Of a DNA stretch of 64,000 nucleotides, positions 50,423 to 59,150 are shown one piece after another. Both the position numbers and the translations under genes were made by a program. Origin of the DNA: JAJTDS01 sp964202895 (GTDB lineage: Bacteria; Pseudomonadota; Alphaproteobacteria; Rickettsiales; UBA1997); the NCBI GenBank assembly GCA_964202895.1, contig CAXNJM010000001.1, forward strand, positions 1,161,156 to 1,225,155, written 5' to 3'. The notes below the pieces were generated by a model. It saw only the letters and a list, made by a program, of their open reading frames with translations, was not told the origin of the DNA and made no database searches. The first letter of the stretch is position 1, and the number at the start of each line of letters is the position of its first letter.

Positions 50423-51697
50423 TTATACTTCATATTGAATCATTTCTTCAAAGCTAGGCCTTCTTCTGATGATGGTAAATTTATCTTTATCAACTAAAAT
50501 TTCAGGAATGAGAGGTCTGGAATTATATTCATTCGACATTGAAGAGCCATAAGCCCCAGCACTTAATATTGCGATTATATCTCCCTTTTTGAGGTTGATG
50601 AATTTTCTTTCTTTGGCAAGAATATCGGTAGATTCGCAAACTGGGCCAGCAAGGTCAAATATTTGTGGAGTGCCATATTTTTTAACTACCGAAATAGCAT
50701 CGTGATAAGAATCATAAAGCCCCGGCCTCATTAAATCGTTCATTCCTGCATCGATAATAGCGAAATTTTTATTTCCAGCATTTTTAATTAAAATTGTTGA
50801 GGTTGCTAATAGCCCAGCATTGCCTATAATTGCCCTTCCGGGGGCGATAGTGATATTGACATCTAAATTTTTAGTGGTTTCTTTGATTAGTTTTGCATAA
50901 TCATCAATTATTAGAGTGCTTTCATTATTATATAAAATGCCTATGCCACCGCCAAAATCAAGGTTTTGAATTGCAAAGCCCGCATTTCTCAATTTTATGC
51001 ATAAATCTCGCAATTTAGAAAATGCCTTTTCAAATGGTTCAATTTTAGTGATTTGTGAGCCAATATGCATTGATATTCCAAATATTTCAAGATTTGGTAA
51101 ATGGCTTGCTTGGTGGTAGATTTCTTCTGCCAGATTAATATCTACCCCAAATTTATCGGTTTTTCTGCCTGTGCTAATTTTGTCGTGAGTTTTTGCATCA
51201 ATTGCGGGGTTGACTCTTAGTGAAAATTTGGCTTTTTTGCCGATAATTCCCGCTACTTGATTTAGAATTAACAGCTCCGCAGGCGATTCAACGGAAAATT
51301 CTTCAACCCCGCTTTTTAGGGCGAATGCTATTTCTTCAGGGCTTTTACCAACCCCTGCGAATACTATTTTCTTTGGATTGATCCCCGCTTTTATTGCTCT
51401 AAAAATTTCTCCAGCGGAAACTGCATCTACTCCTGCTCCTTCATTGGCTAGTATTTTAACTAAATTAAGATTGCAATTTGCTTTAATTGCATAGCAGATT
51501 TTATAATCTTTAATTTCTTGTTTTGCAAAAGAAGTTACGAAATCGTTGAAATTATCGATGATATTTTGCTTTGAATAGCAGTAAAATGGGGTTGGAATTG
51601 TTTTTGCAATTTCTGCCAAAGAAACTTCTTCAATAAATAATTCATCAAGATTCAACTTATGTTCTTTATATTTATTTTTGTAGGAGAGATATTTCAT
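50423..51697 (-). CDS. lysA: Diaminopimelate decarboxylase
   Basis: The protein is about 424 residues from the ATG at 51697; an upstream TTG at 51757 would add an unlikely hydrophobic leader. It is a fold-type III PLP enzyme with the PLP lysine in YKICYAIKANCNLNLVK. The blocks FGVDINLAEEIY, SMHIGSQI, NLDFGGGIG and GPVCESTDILAKER (active-site Cys) are present. It makes L-lysine from meso-diaminopimelate. It is the partner of dapE. It lies 20 bp before the R-M gene start on the same strand and is divergent from mnmA across about 138 bp. Confidence 0.93.
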   Translation of the reverse strand: MKYLSYKNKYKEHKLNLDELFIEEVSLAEIAKTIPTPFYCYSKQNIIDNFNDFVTSFAKQEIKDYKICYAIKANCNLNLVKILANEGAGVDAVSAGEIFRAIKAGINPKKIVFAGVGKSPEEIAFALKSGVEEFSVESPAELLILNQVAGIIGKKAKFSLRVNPAIDAKTHDKISTGRKTDKFGVDINLAEEIYHQASHLPNLEIFGISMHIGSQITKIEPFEKAFSKLRDLCIKLRNAGFAIQNLDFGGGIGILYNNESTLIIDDYAKLIKETTKNLDVNITIAPGRAIIGNAGLLATSTILIKNAGNKNFAIIDAGMNDLMRPGLYDSYHDAISVVKKYGTPQIFDLAGPVCESTDILAKERKFINLKKGDIIAILSAGAYGSSMSNEYNSRPLIPEILVDKDKFTIIRRRPSFEEMIQYEV

Positions 51698-51835
51698 AAA
51701 ATAACCTATAGATTTTAATATTAATTTAAAAAAAACGAAGATAAAATACTTAATCAAAATTACAAGTTTTTACTTGTTTGAAGATATTAAATTGTCAATT
51801 AGATTAAAATATTAAAATTTATTTTTAAGTAACAA

Positions 51836-52942
51836 ATGATTACTAAAAAACCAATCAATGAAACAAAAATTGTGGTTGCAATGTCTGGAGGGGTTGATTC
51901 TTCAGTGGTGGCTTGCTTATTAAAAGAGCAGGGATATCAAGTTATAGGCATTACTTTGCAATTATATGATTTAGGCGAGGCACTAAAAAAGAAAAATGCT
52001 TGCTGTGCTGGAGTTGATATTATGGATGCTAAAAATGTGGCTTGGAAGTATGATTTTCCTCATTATGTTTTAAATTATCAAAACCTCTTTAAGCAAGAAG
52101 TTATTGATGATTTTGCTGATAGCTATTTAAAAGGTGAAACTCCAATTCCTTGTGTTCGCTGTAATCAATCGGTAAAATTTCGTGATTTAATGAAAGTGGC
52201 TAAAGATCTCGATGCTGATGCCTTAGCAACTGGTCATTATGTTCAGCGAATTGTTAATCAAAACGGAGTTGCTGAAATGCATAAAGCATTTGATGAAAAT
52301 AAAGATCAAAGCTATTTTTTATTTGCCACAACACAAGAACAGCTTGATTTTCTTAGGTTCCCCCTTGGTGGAGTTGATAAAGAAACGACTAGAAAAAATG
52401 CGGTCAGATTAGGTTTAGAAATTGCCAATAAACCAGATTCTCAAGACATCTGCTTTGTGCCAAATGGTAATTATGCTGAGGTGGTCAAAAATTTAAGACC
52501 AACCGCTTTTAAGAGTGGCGATATTATTCATTTTGAGAGCAAGAAAATTTTAGGAAAACATAACGGCATTATCAATTTCACTTTAGGTCAAAGAAAGGGC
52601 ATAGGAATTGCAAACCCCGAACCGCTTTATGTGATTAAAATTGATGCAAAAAATAATCAAATTTTAGTGGGAGAAGAGCATTATCTTAATAATTATAAAT
52701 TTATGATTAAAGAGTTGAATTGGTTAGTAGGAGACAAAAAAATCGATCAACCAATTTCAGTAATGGCAAGGCTTCGCTCTGGTCATCAAGAGCAACCAGC
52801 AACCTTAACAATTCATCAAGATGACACCGCAACTGTTATGATGAATTTTTCAACTAGAGCAATTACTCCAGGGCAGGCTTGTGTATTTTATCAAGAAACC
52901 AAAATGCTTGGCGGAGGCTGGATATCTAGCAATATTGAATAA
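51836..52942 (+). CDS. mnmA: tRNA-specific 2-thiouridylase MnmA
   Basis: The 368-residue enzyme has the P-loop MSGGVDSSVVACLLKEQGY at the N terminus. The catalytic Cys residues are in PIPCVRCNQSVKF and KPDSQDICFVP. The C-terminal beta-barrel begins near GQRKGIGI. It thiolates U34 of tRNA for Lys, Glu and Gln. Length and motifs are complete. It is divergent from lysA; the gap holds a small ACAAGT/ACTTGT hairpin but no clear consensus promoter. Confidence 0.96.
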   Translation: MITKKPINETKIVVAMSGGVDSSVVACLLKEQGYQVIGITLQLYDLGEALKKKNACCAGVDIMDAKNVAWKYDFPHYVLNYQNLFKQEVIDDFADSYLKGETPIPCVRCNQSVKFRDLMKVAKDLDADALATGHYVQRIVNQNGVAEMHKAFDENKDQSYFLFATTQEQLDFLRFPLGGVDKETTRKNAVRLGLEIANKPDSQDICFVPNGNYAEVVKNLRPTAFKSGDIIHFESKKILGKHNGIINFTLGQRKGIGIANPEPLYVIKIDAKNNQILVGEEHYLNNYKFMIKELNWLVGDKKIDQPISVMARLRSGHQEQPATLTIHQDDTATVMMNFSTRAITPGQACVFYQETKMLGGGWISSNIE

Positions 52943-52957
52943 ATATTTTTTAGATGC

Positions 52958-52986
52958 TTGATTATTAAATTAAAATAATTTATATT
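52958..52986 (+). promoter_or_regulatory. Predicted sigma70 promoter of rpsU
   Basis: TTGATT (52958-52963) and TATATT (52981-52986) are separated by 17 bp. They lie about 72 bp before the rpsU start, after the mnmA stop. A strong Shine-Dalgarno GGAGG (53043-53047) stands 10 bp before the rpsU ATG, one of few clear ones in this AT-rich window. Confidence 0.45.
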
Positions 52987-53057
52987 TTTTGCTCAAAATT
53001 TATTAAAAAATTTTTATTTATTCAACTTAAGTTTACTGATACGGAGGTAAAATAAAA

Positions 53058-53252
53058 ATGCAAGTTACTGTCAATGGTAAAAATAATCTAGAGGTTGCTA
53101 TTCGTGCCTTCAGAAAAAAAGCTCAGAAAGATGGCTTAGTTAAAGAAGCCAGAAGAAGAAAAGCCTACGAAAAACCTTCTGAAGCTAAAAAAAGAAGAAT
53201 TGAAGAAAATATTACCCGTAAAAAAAAGGCTCGTAAAGGTGAGTTCTTTTAA
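53058..53252 (+). CDS. rpsU: 30S ribosomal protein S21
   Basis: The 64-residue basic protein has the S21 core NNLEVAIRAFRKKAQKDGLV followed by a Lys/Arg-rich helix (REARRRKAYEKPSEAKKRR-like) and an Arg/Lys tail. It belongs to the small subunit near the mRNA exit platform. An unusually clear Shine-Dalgarno (GGAGG at 53043-53047) precedes the ATG. This is notable because S21 is linked to initiation on leaders with Shine-Dalgarno sequences. It is monocistronic, ended by a strong hairpin. Confidence 0.95.
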   Translation: MQVTVNGKNNLEVAIRAFRKKAQKDGLVKEARRRKAYEKPSEAKKRRIEENITRKKKARKGEFF

Positions 53253-53270
53253 TATTTAAAGTCAATTGTT

Positions 53271-53309
53271 AAAGGCTATCAATCGAATCATATTTAATTG
53301 GTAGCCTTT
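53271..53309 (+). terminator. rpsU terminator hairpin
   Basis: AAAGGCTATCAAT (53271-53283) pairs with ATTGGTAGCCTTT (53297-53309) with one G-U pair and a 13-nt loop. It lies 19 bp after the rpsU stop and 31 bp before the next start. The 3' side (AATTATAA) is AT-rich without a long U-run. Confidence 0.65.
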
Positions 53310-53339
53310 AATTATAAAACTAAGTCACCTGACAAATAA

Positions 53340-55577
53340 ATGAAGCTAACTCAAAAAGATCATTCTCTCATAATTTTTATAGTTGCTATATTCCTAGCAT
53401 TATCAATAGTTTATTCTATAGCTTCCTCTGTTTTGTTTAATATTGCGATAAAAAAATCCGATTTAGCAAATTTTATTAATATTGTTAATAAAAAAGTTGT
53501 AGTGGCTGAAGAAAACATTAACGATAGCCTAGAAAATAATGATTCGCTATGGTTTAATAGCAAAGAAATCAATTTAAAATCTCTGAAAAAAAGAGTTATT
53601 CTGCTTAATTTTAAAAGGCCAGATAACATAAATTGTGGTTTTTGCAATATTAAAGATGAAGATATAAAAAATCTCAAAGATCTATTCGGAAATCAAATTT
53701 TTCTAATCGATATTTACAGCGAAAAATCAAGCTATAGCAAGCTTAAAAATGATATTTCTATCAATATTAACCACAGCAAAATATATCATCCTATCGTTAT
53801 TGACTATCAAGAAGAAATTGCTAATTATTTTAAAATTGAAAGCTTCCCAAATGTTGTTCTAATTGATAATAAAGGCAATATAGTTGATTATGAAAAGTTG
53901 GGTAAAAATTCTAAAAGTCAAGAATCGCAAGATTCAAGCTATATCAAGCTTAAGAAGGTAATAAAAAAGATAATAACCAGCAACAAAAACAACATTGAAA
54001 GAAGTGAAATAGATAATTTATTAGAAAATGCTAATGATAATCGTAATGTGTTGAATTTTCCTACTAAAATTGTCTTTGCTCCCAGCTTTAATTATAAATC
54101 AAGAAATATTCCAGCGGTTATTATTGCTAATAGCTTTGATAACAATATTGTCGTTAGTTCCTTGACGGGTGAAATGATAGTAAAAATAGGCTCTAATATT
54201 GCAGGCTTTGAAGACGGAAATTTTGAATCGGCAAAATTTAATAACCCTCAATCCGTTCTTTATCACGATAATCACTTATATATTGCGGATACCAATAATC
54301 ATGCTATTCGCGAGGTTGATTTTGAAAGTGAAAAGGTCTCAACTCTCATTGGTTCAGGCGAAAAAGGCTCTCCTGTCGAGGAATCGGTTACTATATCTAA
54401 AGCTGATGATCTAGAATTATCAAGCCCTACCGATATTATTCTTTTTAATAAGCCCGTAACATTCACATCAATTACTAATGAAGATATCAATAAAAACAAG
54501 GCGACTCTTCGCAAAGCTTTAGCAAAGGGTTCAATTAGCTCTAAAACACAACAAGATAATGCAGATAAAATTGATATAAAATCTAATAAAAAGCTTCTAA
54601 ATCAAATCAGGTCGGTTGCACCAATGAAGCCTAAGCCAATATTTGCAATAGCTAATGCGGGCTCCAATCAAATTTTAATTTTCGATCTTGCCAAACGAAA
54701 GCTAGATATCTTCGCGGGAAGCGGTGCTAAAGGTTCGCAAGATGGTCCAAAAGAAAATGCTGGCCTTGCTTATCCTATTGATATTGCTTGGTATGATGGC
54801 TCTCTTTACTTTATCGACGGAGAAACTTCCTTAATTAGAGTAATCGGAAAAGACGGTAATGTTAAAATATTGATTTCTAAAAATTTAACTAAAAATCCTG
54901 TTGGGTTATTTGTTGATGATACGGGAATTTATGTTGTCGATGCTGTAGCTCACAATGTTGCTAAATATGATAGCAAAGGTAAATTTATTTCCGTGATTGC
55001 AGGAAGTAATTCTGGAATAAGAGGAGATAGTTTTGATTATAATGCAAAGAAAATATTATTAAATAACCCGCAGTCAATGATAGCAGTGGTCGGAGATTTT
55101 TATTTAACCGATGCCAACAATAATCGTTTGTTGAAAATAAATCGCTCGCAAATGAATGTTGAATTGCTCGATATTATACCTCCTCTTAAAATCACCAAGA
55201 ATGATTTATTAGAATATATGCCGAATTTATATCCGGCAATGGAAGTTGAAATTGCTAGCGGTAAAGACATTGAATTTAAAATTAATCTTGATAAAAAATT
55301 TAAAATTAATTTCGATGCTCCTAATTTCTTGAATCTTCTTGAAATAACTGGAGCCAATAGTGCAAATTTAATTAAGAATTTTGATTGGAATGAATTTAAC
55401 GATCTTTCAATAGCAATTCCACCTCTGGAGAACGGCAAAGATTACCTACTTCAGGGAACTTTCTATTATTGCGAACAGGCTAAAAAATCAGTTTGTAAAA
55501 TTAAAAGTTATGAGCAAAAAATTGTTGTCAATCGAAAATCACCAAAAAATTCAATTGAATTTGAAATAAAAAACTAA
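53340..55577 (+). CDS. Membrane-anchored thioredoxin-fold/NHL-repeat protein
   Basis: The 745-residue protein has an N-terminal membrane helix (about residues 10-33). A thioredoxin-like domain has a CxxC site in RPDNINCGFCNI (about residue 100) and the cis-Pro-region SFPNVVLIDNKGN. A propeller of NHL-type repeats follows (for example HDNHLYIADTNNHAIREVD, AGSGAKGSQDG and ADANNNRLLKINR-like). The same domain order as NHLRC2-type proteins suggests a redox-linked binding scaffold in the periplasm. A charged insert occupies about residues 370-420. Function is not established. It is 87 bp downstream of rpsU, after a terminator. Confidence 0.8.
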   Translation: MKLTQKDHSLIIFIVAIFLALSIVYSIASSVLFNIAIKKSDLANFINIVNKKVVVAEENINDSLENNDSLWFNSKEINLKSLKKRVILLNFKRPDNINCGFCNIKDEDIKNLKDLFGNQIFLIDIYSEKSSYSKLKNDISININHSKIYHPIVIDYQEEIANYFKIESFPNVVLIDNKGNIVDYEKLGKNSKSQESQDSSYIKLKKVIKKIITSNKNNIERSEIDNLLENANDNRNVLNFPTKIVFAPSFNYKSRNIPAVIIANSFDNNIVVSSLTGEMIVKIGSNIAGFEDGNFESAKFNNPQSVLYHDNHLYIADTNNHAIREVDFESEKVSTLIGSGEKGSPVEESVTISKADDLELSSPTDIILFNKPVTFTSITNEDINKNKATLRKALAKGSISSKTQQDNADKIDIKSNKKLLNQIRSVAPMKPKPIFAIANAGSNQILIFDLAKRKLDIFAGSGAKGSQDGPKENAGLAYPIDIAWYDGSLYFIDGETSLIRVIGKDGNVKILISKNLTKNPVGLFVDDTGIYVVDAVAHNVAKYDSKGKFISVIAGSNSGIRGDSFDYNAKKILLNNPQSMIAVVGDFYLTDANNNRLLKINRSQMNVELLDIIPPLKITKNDLLEYMPNLYPAMEVEIASGKDIEFKINLDKKFKINFDAPNFLNLLEITGANSANLIKNFDWNEFNDLSIAIPPLENGKDYLLQGTFYYCEQAKKSVCKIKSYEQKIVVNRKSPKNSIEFEIKN

Positions 55578-55789
55578 ATTTTTATCTTAACTTACATCAA
55601 AACAAGGTAACGGATTTATTTTTTGGTATAACTCTTGATAATAAGGAAATATAGGATATCGTTTAATTTTTATATAATGAATTAAAACTAGCAATAAGTG
55701 CAAATTTTACCATTTAAATATTTTGTTTTTAGGAAACACTTTGTTTTTAGGGTTTAATGAAATTAACATAATGATAAAATTACTTAAAA

Positions 55790-58309
55790 ATGTCAAAACA
55801 AGAAACTCAAGATAACTCAATACAGTTAACGGGCAATAAAGAAGAAGAAACCATATCTCAAGGTTCTTATGCCGCAGATTCAATCAAGGTTTTAAGAGGA
55901 TTGGAGGCCGTGAGAAAAAGGCCGGGAATGTATATTGGCGATACCGATGACGGCAGTGGGTTGCATCATATGGTTTATGAAGTAGTCGATAATGCCATTG
56001 ATGAAGCATTGGCAGGGCATTGCGATGAAGTTTTAGTATCAATAAACCTTGACGGTTCAGTTACGGTAAGAGACAATGGTAGGGGTATCCCAACTGATAT
56101 TCACAAAGAAGAGGGCATTTCTGCGGCGGAAGTTATAATGACTCAACTTCATGCCGGAGGTAAATTTGATCAGAATTCTTATAAGGTTTCTGGTGGTTTG
56201 CACGGAGTTGGTATTTCCGTCGTTAATGCTCTTTCTGATTGGCTTGACCTTAGAATTTGGAGAGATGGCAAAGAAAGCTATGTCAGATTTGAAAAAGGAG
56301 ATGCAGTTGCCCCTCTAATAACTGTTGGTGATTCTAATGGTAAAAAAGGAACTCAAGTAACCTTTTTCCCTTCACTTAGCACATTCGCATTTATTGATTT
56401 TAATTTTTCAACCCTAGAACACAGATTAAGAGAACTTTCTTTTTTAAATTCAGGGGTAAAAATTATCTTACAAGATTTTCGTCAAGAAGTCTCTCAATTA
56501 GTAATTCAAGAGCCTGATCTAAATAAAGAAGTTAAGTTGACTAACTGTCGCGAAGTAATTTTATTATATGAAGGCGGAATCGAGGCTTATGTAAAATATC
56601 TTGATAAGAGTAAAAACAGCCTCCATCAAACTGTTAGTGTTAACTCTAGCGATAAAAATAGCGGTATTAGCCTTGAATTGGCAATGCAGTGGAATGATAG
56701 TTATCATGAAAATATTCTTTGTTTTACTAATAATATCAGACAAAGAGATGGCGGAACCCACCTTGTGGGTATGAAGGCAGCACTAACAAGAACCATTAAT
56801 AATTATGCTAGCGATAATAAGCTTTTTAAAAAAGAAAAAATCGTTTTAAGTGGTGAAGATGTAAGAGAAGGTCTTACTTGTGTGCTTTCTGTCAAGGTTC
56901 CAGATCCAAAATTTTCTTCCCAAACTAAAGATAAATTAGTTTCCAGTGAAGTGAGGCCATTTGTTGAGTCTGCAGTTAATGATAAATTATCTCAATGGTT
57001 TGAAGAAAGGCCAAGTGAAGCAAAAATAATTATTGGTAAGGCTTTAGAGGCTGCTCAAGCAAGAGAAGCGGCAAGAAAAGCTAGGGAATTAACGAGAAGA
57101 AAATCCGCTTTAGAGATTTCCAACCTTCCAGGAAAACTTGCTGATTGTCAAGAAAAAGACCCCTCTCTCAGTGAAATATTTATTGTTGAAGGTAATTCAG
57201 CAGGCGGTTCAGCAAAAAGCGGTAGAAACCGTAAATTTCAGGCAATATTGCCTATTAGAGGAAAAATCCTTAATGTCGAAAGGGCAAGATTCGATAAAAT
57301 GCTTTCATCTGTTGAGATAGGAACAATAATAACAGCTCTTGGCACTGGAATCGGGGAAGAATTTGATATTTCGAAAGTTCGATACCATAAAATTGTTATT
57401 ATGGCGGATGCCGATGTTGACGGTTCTCACATTAGAACATTGCTACTTACTTTCTTTTTTCGTCATATGCCAAAATTAATTGAGTCAGGTTTTTTATATA
57501 TAGCTCAACCGCCACTCTACAAAATTAAAAAAGGTAGCAGTGAGTTTTATCTTAAAAACGAACAAGCATTGCAAAATTATATCGTAGAAAATGCTTTGCA
57601 TAACAGTGTCCTTAGATCAAGTAGCGAATCTCGTTCTGGAATTGATTTACTTGATTTAATTAATAAAATAAACAAGTTGTCTTCTTTTATAGTTAGTTTA
57701 TCTCGTTTAATGCCAATAGAAATTGTTGAAAATATTGCTCTTTCTGGGCTATTTAACAAAAATTGCCAGCAAGATAAAGTAGAATTTGATAATGCGATGC
57801 AGAGATTATTAAAATCTCTGCAATTAAATTCAGATGAAGATAGTAAATGGAGTGTTTTAGTTGATGAAAATGGCGATATTAATGCTATTAAAGAATCAAG
57901 AGGGGTTAAGAATAATATTGTGATAAAAAAATCTTATTTTGATACCGCAGAGGCTATTGCAATTAATCAAATTAACGAACAAATTATTGATATTTTTAAA
58001 GAAGAACTTAAATTTATTAAGAATGATGAAGTTTTTGTTATTAAAAAGCCGTTAGAGCTTCTTAATTTAATCAACTCTTTAGGTAAAAAAAATCTTACCT
58101 TCCAGAGATTCAAAGGTCTCGGAGAAATGAATGCTGAGCAATTATGGGAAACAACACTTGATAGTGCAAACAGAACCTTGTTGCAAGTCAAAATAGATGA
58201 ATTTGATGAGGCGGATCAAACATTTTCAATTTTGATGGGAAATGTTGTCGAGCCTAGAAGAGAATTCATTCAAGAAAATGCCCTGCGGGTTGAAAATCTT
58301 GATATTTAA
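55790..58309 (+). CDS. gyrB: DNA gyrase subunit B
   Basis: The 839-residue protein has the GHKL ATPase domain (RKRPGMYIGDTDDGSGLHH, EVVDNAIDEALAG, GLHGVGISVVNALS), the transducer and the TOPRIM domain (IFIVEGNSAGGSAKSGR, IMADADVDGSHIRTL). An insert of about 150 residues comes before the C-terminal block FQRFKGLGEMNAEQLWETT. It introduces negative supercoils with GyrA. The long insert and total length are common in alphaproteobacterial GyrB. The 212-bp upstream gap holds only AT-rich sequence; a TATAAT at 55673 may be part of its promoter. Confidence 0.97.
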   Translation: MSKQETQDNSIQLTGNKEEETISQGSYAADSIKVLRGLEAVRKRPGMYIGDTDDGSGLHHMVYEVVDNAIDEALAGHCDEVLVSINLDGSVTVRDNGRGIPTDIHKEEGISAAEVIMTQLHAGGKFDQNSYKVSGGLHGVGISVVNALSDWLDLRIWRDGKESYVRFEKGDAVAPLITVGDSNGKKGTQVTFFPSLSTFAFIDFNFSTLEHRLRELSFLNSGVKIILQDFRQEVSQLVIQEPDLNKEVKLTNCREVILLYEGGIEAYVKYLDKSKNSLHQTVSVNSSDKNSGISLELAMQWNDSYHENILCFTNNIRQRDGGTHLVGMKAALTRTINNYASDNKLFKKEKIVLSGEDVREGLTCVLSVKVPDPKFSSQTKDKLVSSEVRPFVESAVNDKLSQWFEERPSEAKIIIGKALEAAQAREAARKARELTRRKSALEISNLPGKLADCQEKDPSLSEIFIVEGNSAGGSAKSGRNRKFQAILPIRGKILNVERARFDKMLSSVEIGTIITALGTGIGEEFDISKVRYHKIVIMADADVDGSHIRTLLLTFFFRHMPKLIESGFLYIAQPPLYKIKKGSSEFYLKNEQALQNYIVENALHNSVLRSSSESRSGIDLLDLINKINKLSSFIVSLSRLMPIEIVENIALSGLFNKNCQQDKVEFDNAMQRLLKSLQLNSDEDSKWSVLVDENGDINAIKESRGVKNNIVIKKSYFDTAEAIAINQINEQIIDIFKEELKFIKNDEVFVIKKPLELLNLINSLGKKNLTFQRFKGLGEMNAEQLWETTLDSANRTLLQVKIDEFDEADQTFSILMGNVVEPRREFIQENALRVENLDI

Positions 58310-58348
58310 TTTAAATTAGTTTTTTGATAATGATTTTTTTAAAAAATC

Positions 58349-58376
58349 TTGACAAAGTCAAAAAATATAATTTAAT
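58349..58376 (+). promoter_or_regulatory. Predicted promoter of the small lipoprotein gene
   Basis: A perfect -35 TTGACA (58349-58354) is followed at 16 bp by TTTAAT (58371-58376). Transcription would start near 58383 and produce a leader of about 90 nt that opens with a hairpin. Confidence 0.5.
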
Positions 58377-58388
58377 GAACTGGAAATA

Positions 58389-58423
58389 ATACCGCTTTCA
58401 AATCTTAAAATTGAAAACGGTAT
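58389..58423 (+). promoter_or_regulatory. 5'-leader hairpin of the small lipoprotein gene
   Basis: ATACCGCTTTCAA pairs with TTGAAAACGGTAT around a 9-nt loop, 12 of 13 positions paired. It lies at the start of the predicted leader, about 50 nt before the ATG. It is not followed by a U-run, so an RNA-stability role is more likely than termination. Confidence 0.5.
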
Positions 58424-58474
58424 GAAGAAAAAATTCTATTAGTTTATCTAATGGTATTTTTTTGCCTTGTTTAA

Positions 58475-58741
58475 ATGAAAACCTTAAAAACCTTAAAAAT
58501 GAAAAAACAATTCTTAAAATCAGTTGTAGTAGCTATTTCTGCTTTGTCTTTAATTGCTTCTTGTGCTAATAAAAATGCTGGTGTAAAATGTATCGGCGCA
58601 GAATGTGAAGATAAAAAAATTGAATCTTTAAAAGCGGAAGAGCTTAAAATCAATGAAAAATCAGAAAAAAAATCTGATGCTAAATTAAAAAAATCAGGCA
58701 AAAAAGCTAAAAAAGCTAAAAAAGTTAACAGCTTAAAATAG
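58475..58741 (+). CDS. Small Lys-rich lipoprotein
   Basis: The 88-residue protein has a lipoprotein signal peptide with lipobox LIASC; the mature part begins CANKNAG. It contains CIGAEC and then a Lys/Glu-rich helix ending in Lys-Ala repeats (KKSGKKAKKAKKV). A second possible start is the ATG at 58499 (MKKQFLKS). Mature length is about 55 residues. The basic tail could bind peptidoglycan, LPS or nucleic acid; there is no family match I can name. A strong promoter, leader hairpin and terminator suggest an abundant separate transcript. Confidence 0.8.
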   Translation: MKTLKTLKMKKQFLKSVVVAISALSLIASCANKNAGVKCIGAECEDKKIESLKAEELKINEKSEKKSDAKLKKSGKKAKKAKKVNSLK

Positions 58742-58747
58742 TTTATC

Positions 58748-58796
58748 AAGGCTTTGAAATTGAACAAGAATATGTTTTAAATTTCAAAGCCTTTTT
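58748..58796 (+). terminator. Rho-independent terminator of the lipoprotein gene
   Basis: AAGGCTTTGAAATT (58748-58761) pairs perfectly with AATTTCAAAGCCTT (58780-58793) and is followed by a T-run (58792-58796). The loop is 18 nt. It stands 7 bp after the stop codon and is the clearest intrinsic terminator in the window. Confidence 0.85.
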
Positions 58797-58800
58797 AGTG

Positions 58801-58841
58801 GCTTTATTAAGAATATCAATTATATCCCTCCTTAATAAAGC
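58801..58841. repeat. 11-bp perfect inverted repeat next to the lipoprotein terminator
   Basis: GCTTTATTAAG (58801-58811) and CTTAATAAAGC (58831-58841) pair perfectly around a 19-nt loop, 5 bp after the terminator. It may be a back-up terminator or part of the yidD leader. Confidence 0.6.
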
Positions 58842-58931
58842 TTAAAACAATCATTTTCAATTGTCATAAGTAAATTTATAATTAAATTACTGGTTTTATT
58901 AGCAAAATTTTACCAATACTTCATATCTCCT

Positions 58932-59150
58932 TTGCTTGGCAACAAGAAATGTAGATATTACCCGAGTTGTTCGCAATATTTAATAATTTCTCTAAAAAGT
59001 TTTGGTCTGTTTACGGGGTTATTTTTATCAATAAAAAGAATATTATCTTGCCACCCTTTTTCGAAAAGAGATTTTTTCGACATGCCAACCAAAGTAAAGC
59101 CTTATTCTAATAATTATTGCAAAACAAATACAGTCAATGAAAAAATTTAA
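58932..59150 (+). CDS. yidD: Membrane protein insertion efficiency factor YidD, start uncertain
   Basis: The Cys-rich signature KKCRYYPSCSQYLIISLKSFG and KRILSCHPFS identify YidD, an amphipathic helper of the YidC insertase. The family start (LLAKFYQYFISPLLG) is encoded in frame upstream of the TTG at 58932, back to about 58881. That part has no ATG, GTG or TTG, only ATT, ATA and CTG. The true start is therefore non-standard or lost. The usual GGxDPVP end is altered to FFDMPTKVK. The 3' end overlaps the next gene by 14 bp. yidC is not in the window. Confidence 0.8.
   Translation: MLGNKKCRYYPSCSQYLIISLKSFGLFTGLFLSIKRILSCHPFSKRDFFDMPTKVKPYSNNYCKTNTVNEKI

Noticed and set aside
51698..51757. Longer LysA with a hydrophobic N-terminal leader
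   Set aside because: It would start at TTG and add 20 residues with a membrane-like helix not expected for a cytoplasmic enzyme; the ATG at 51697 fits the family.
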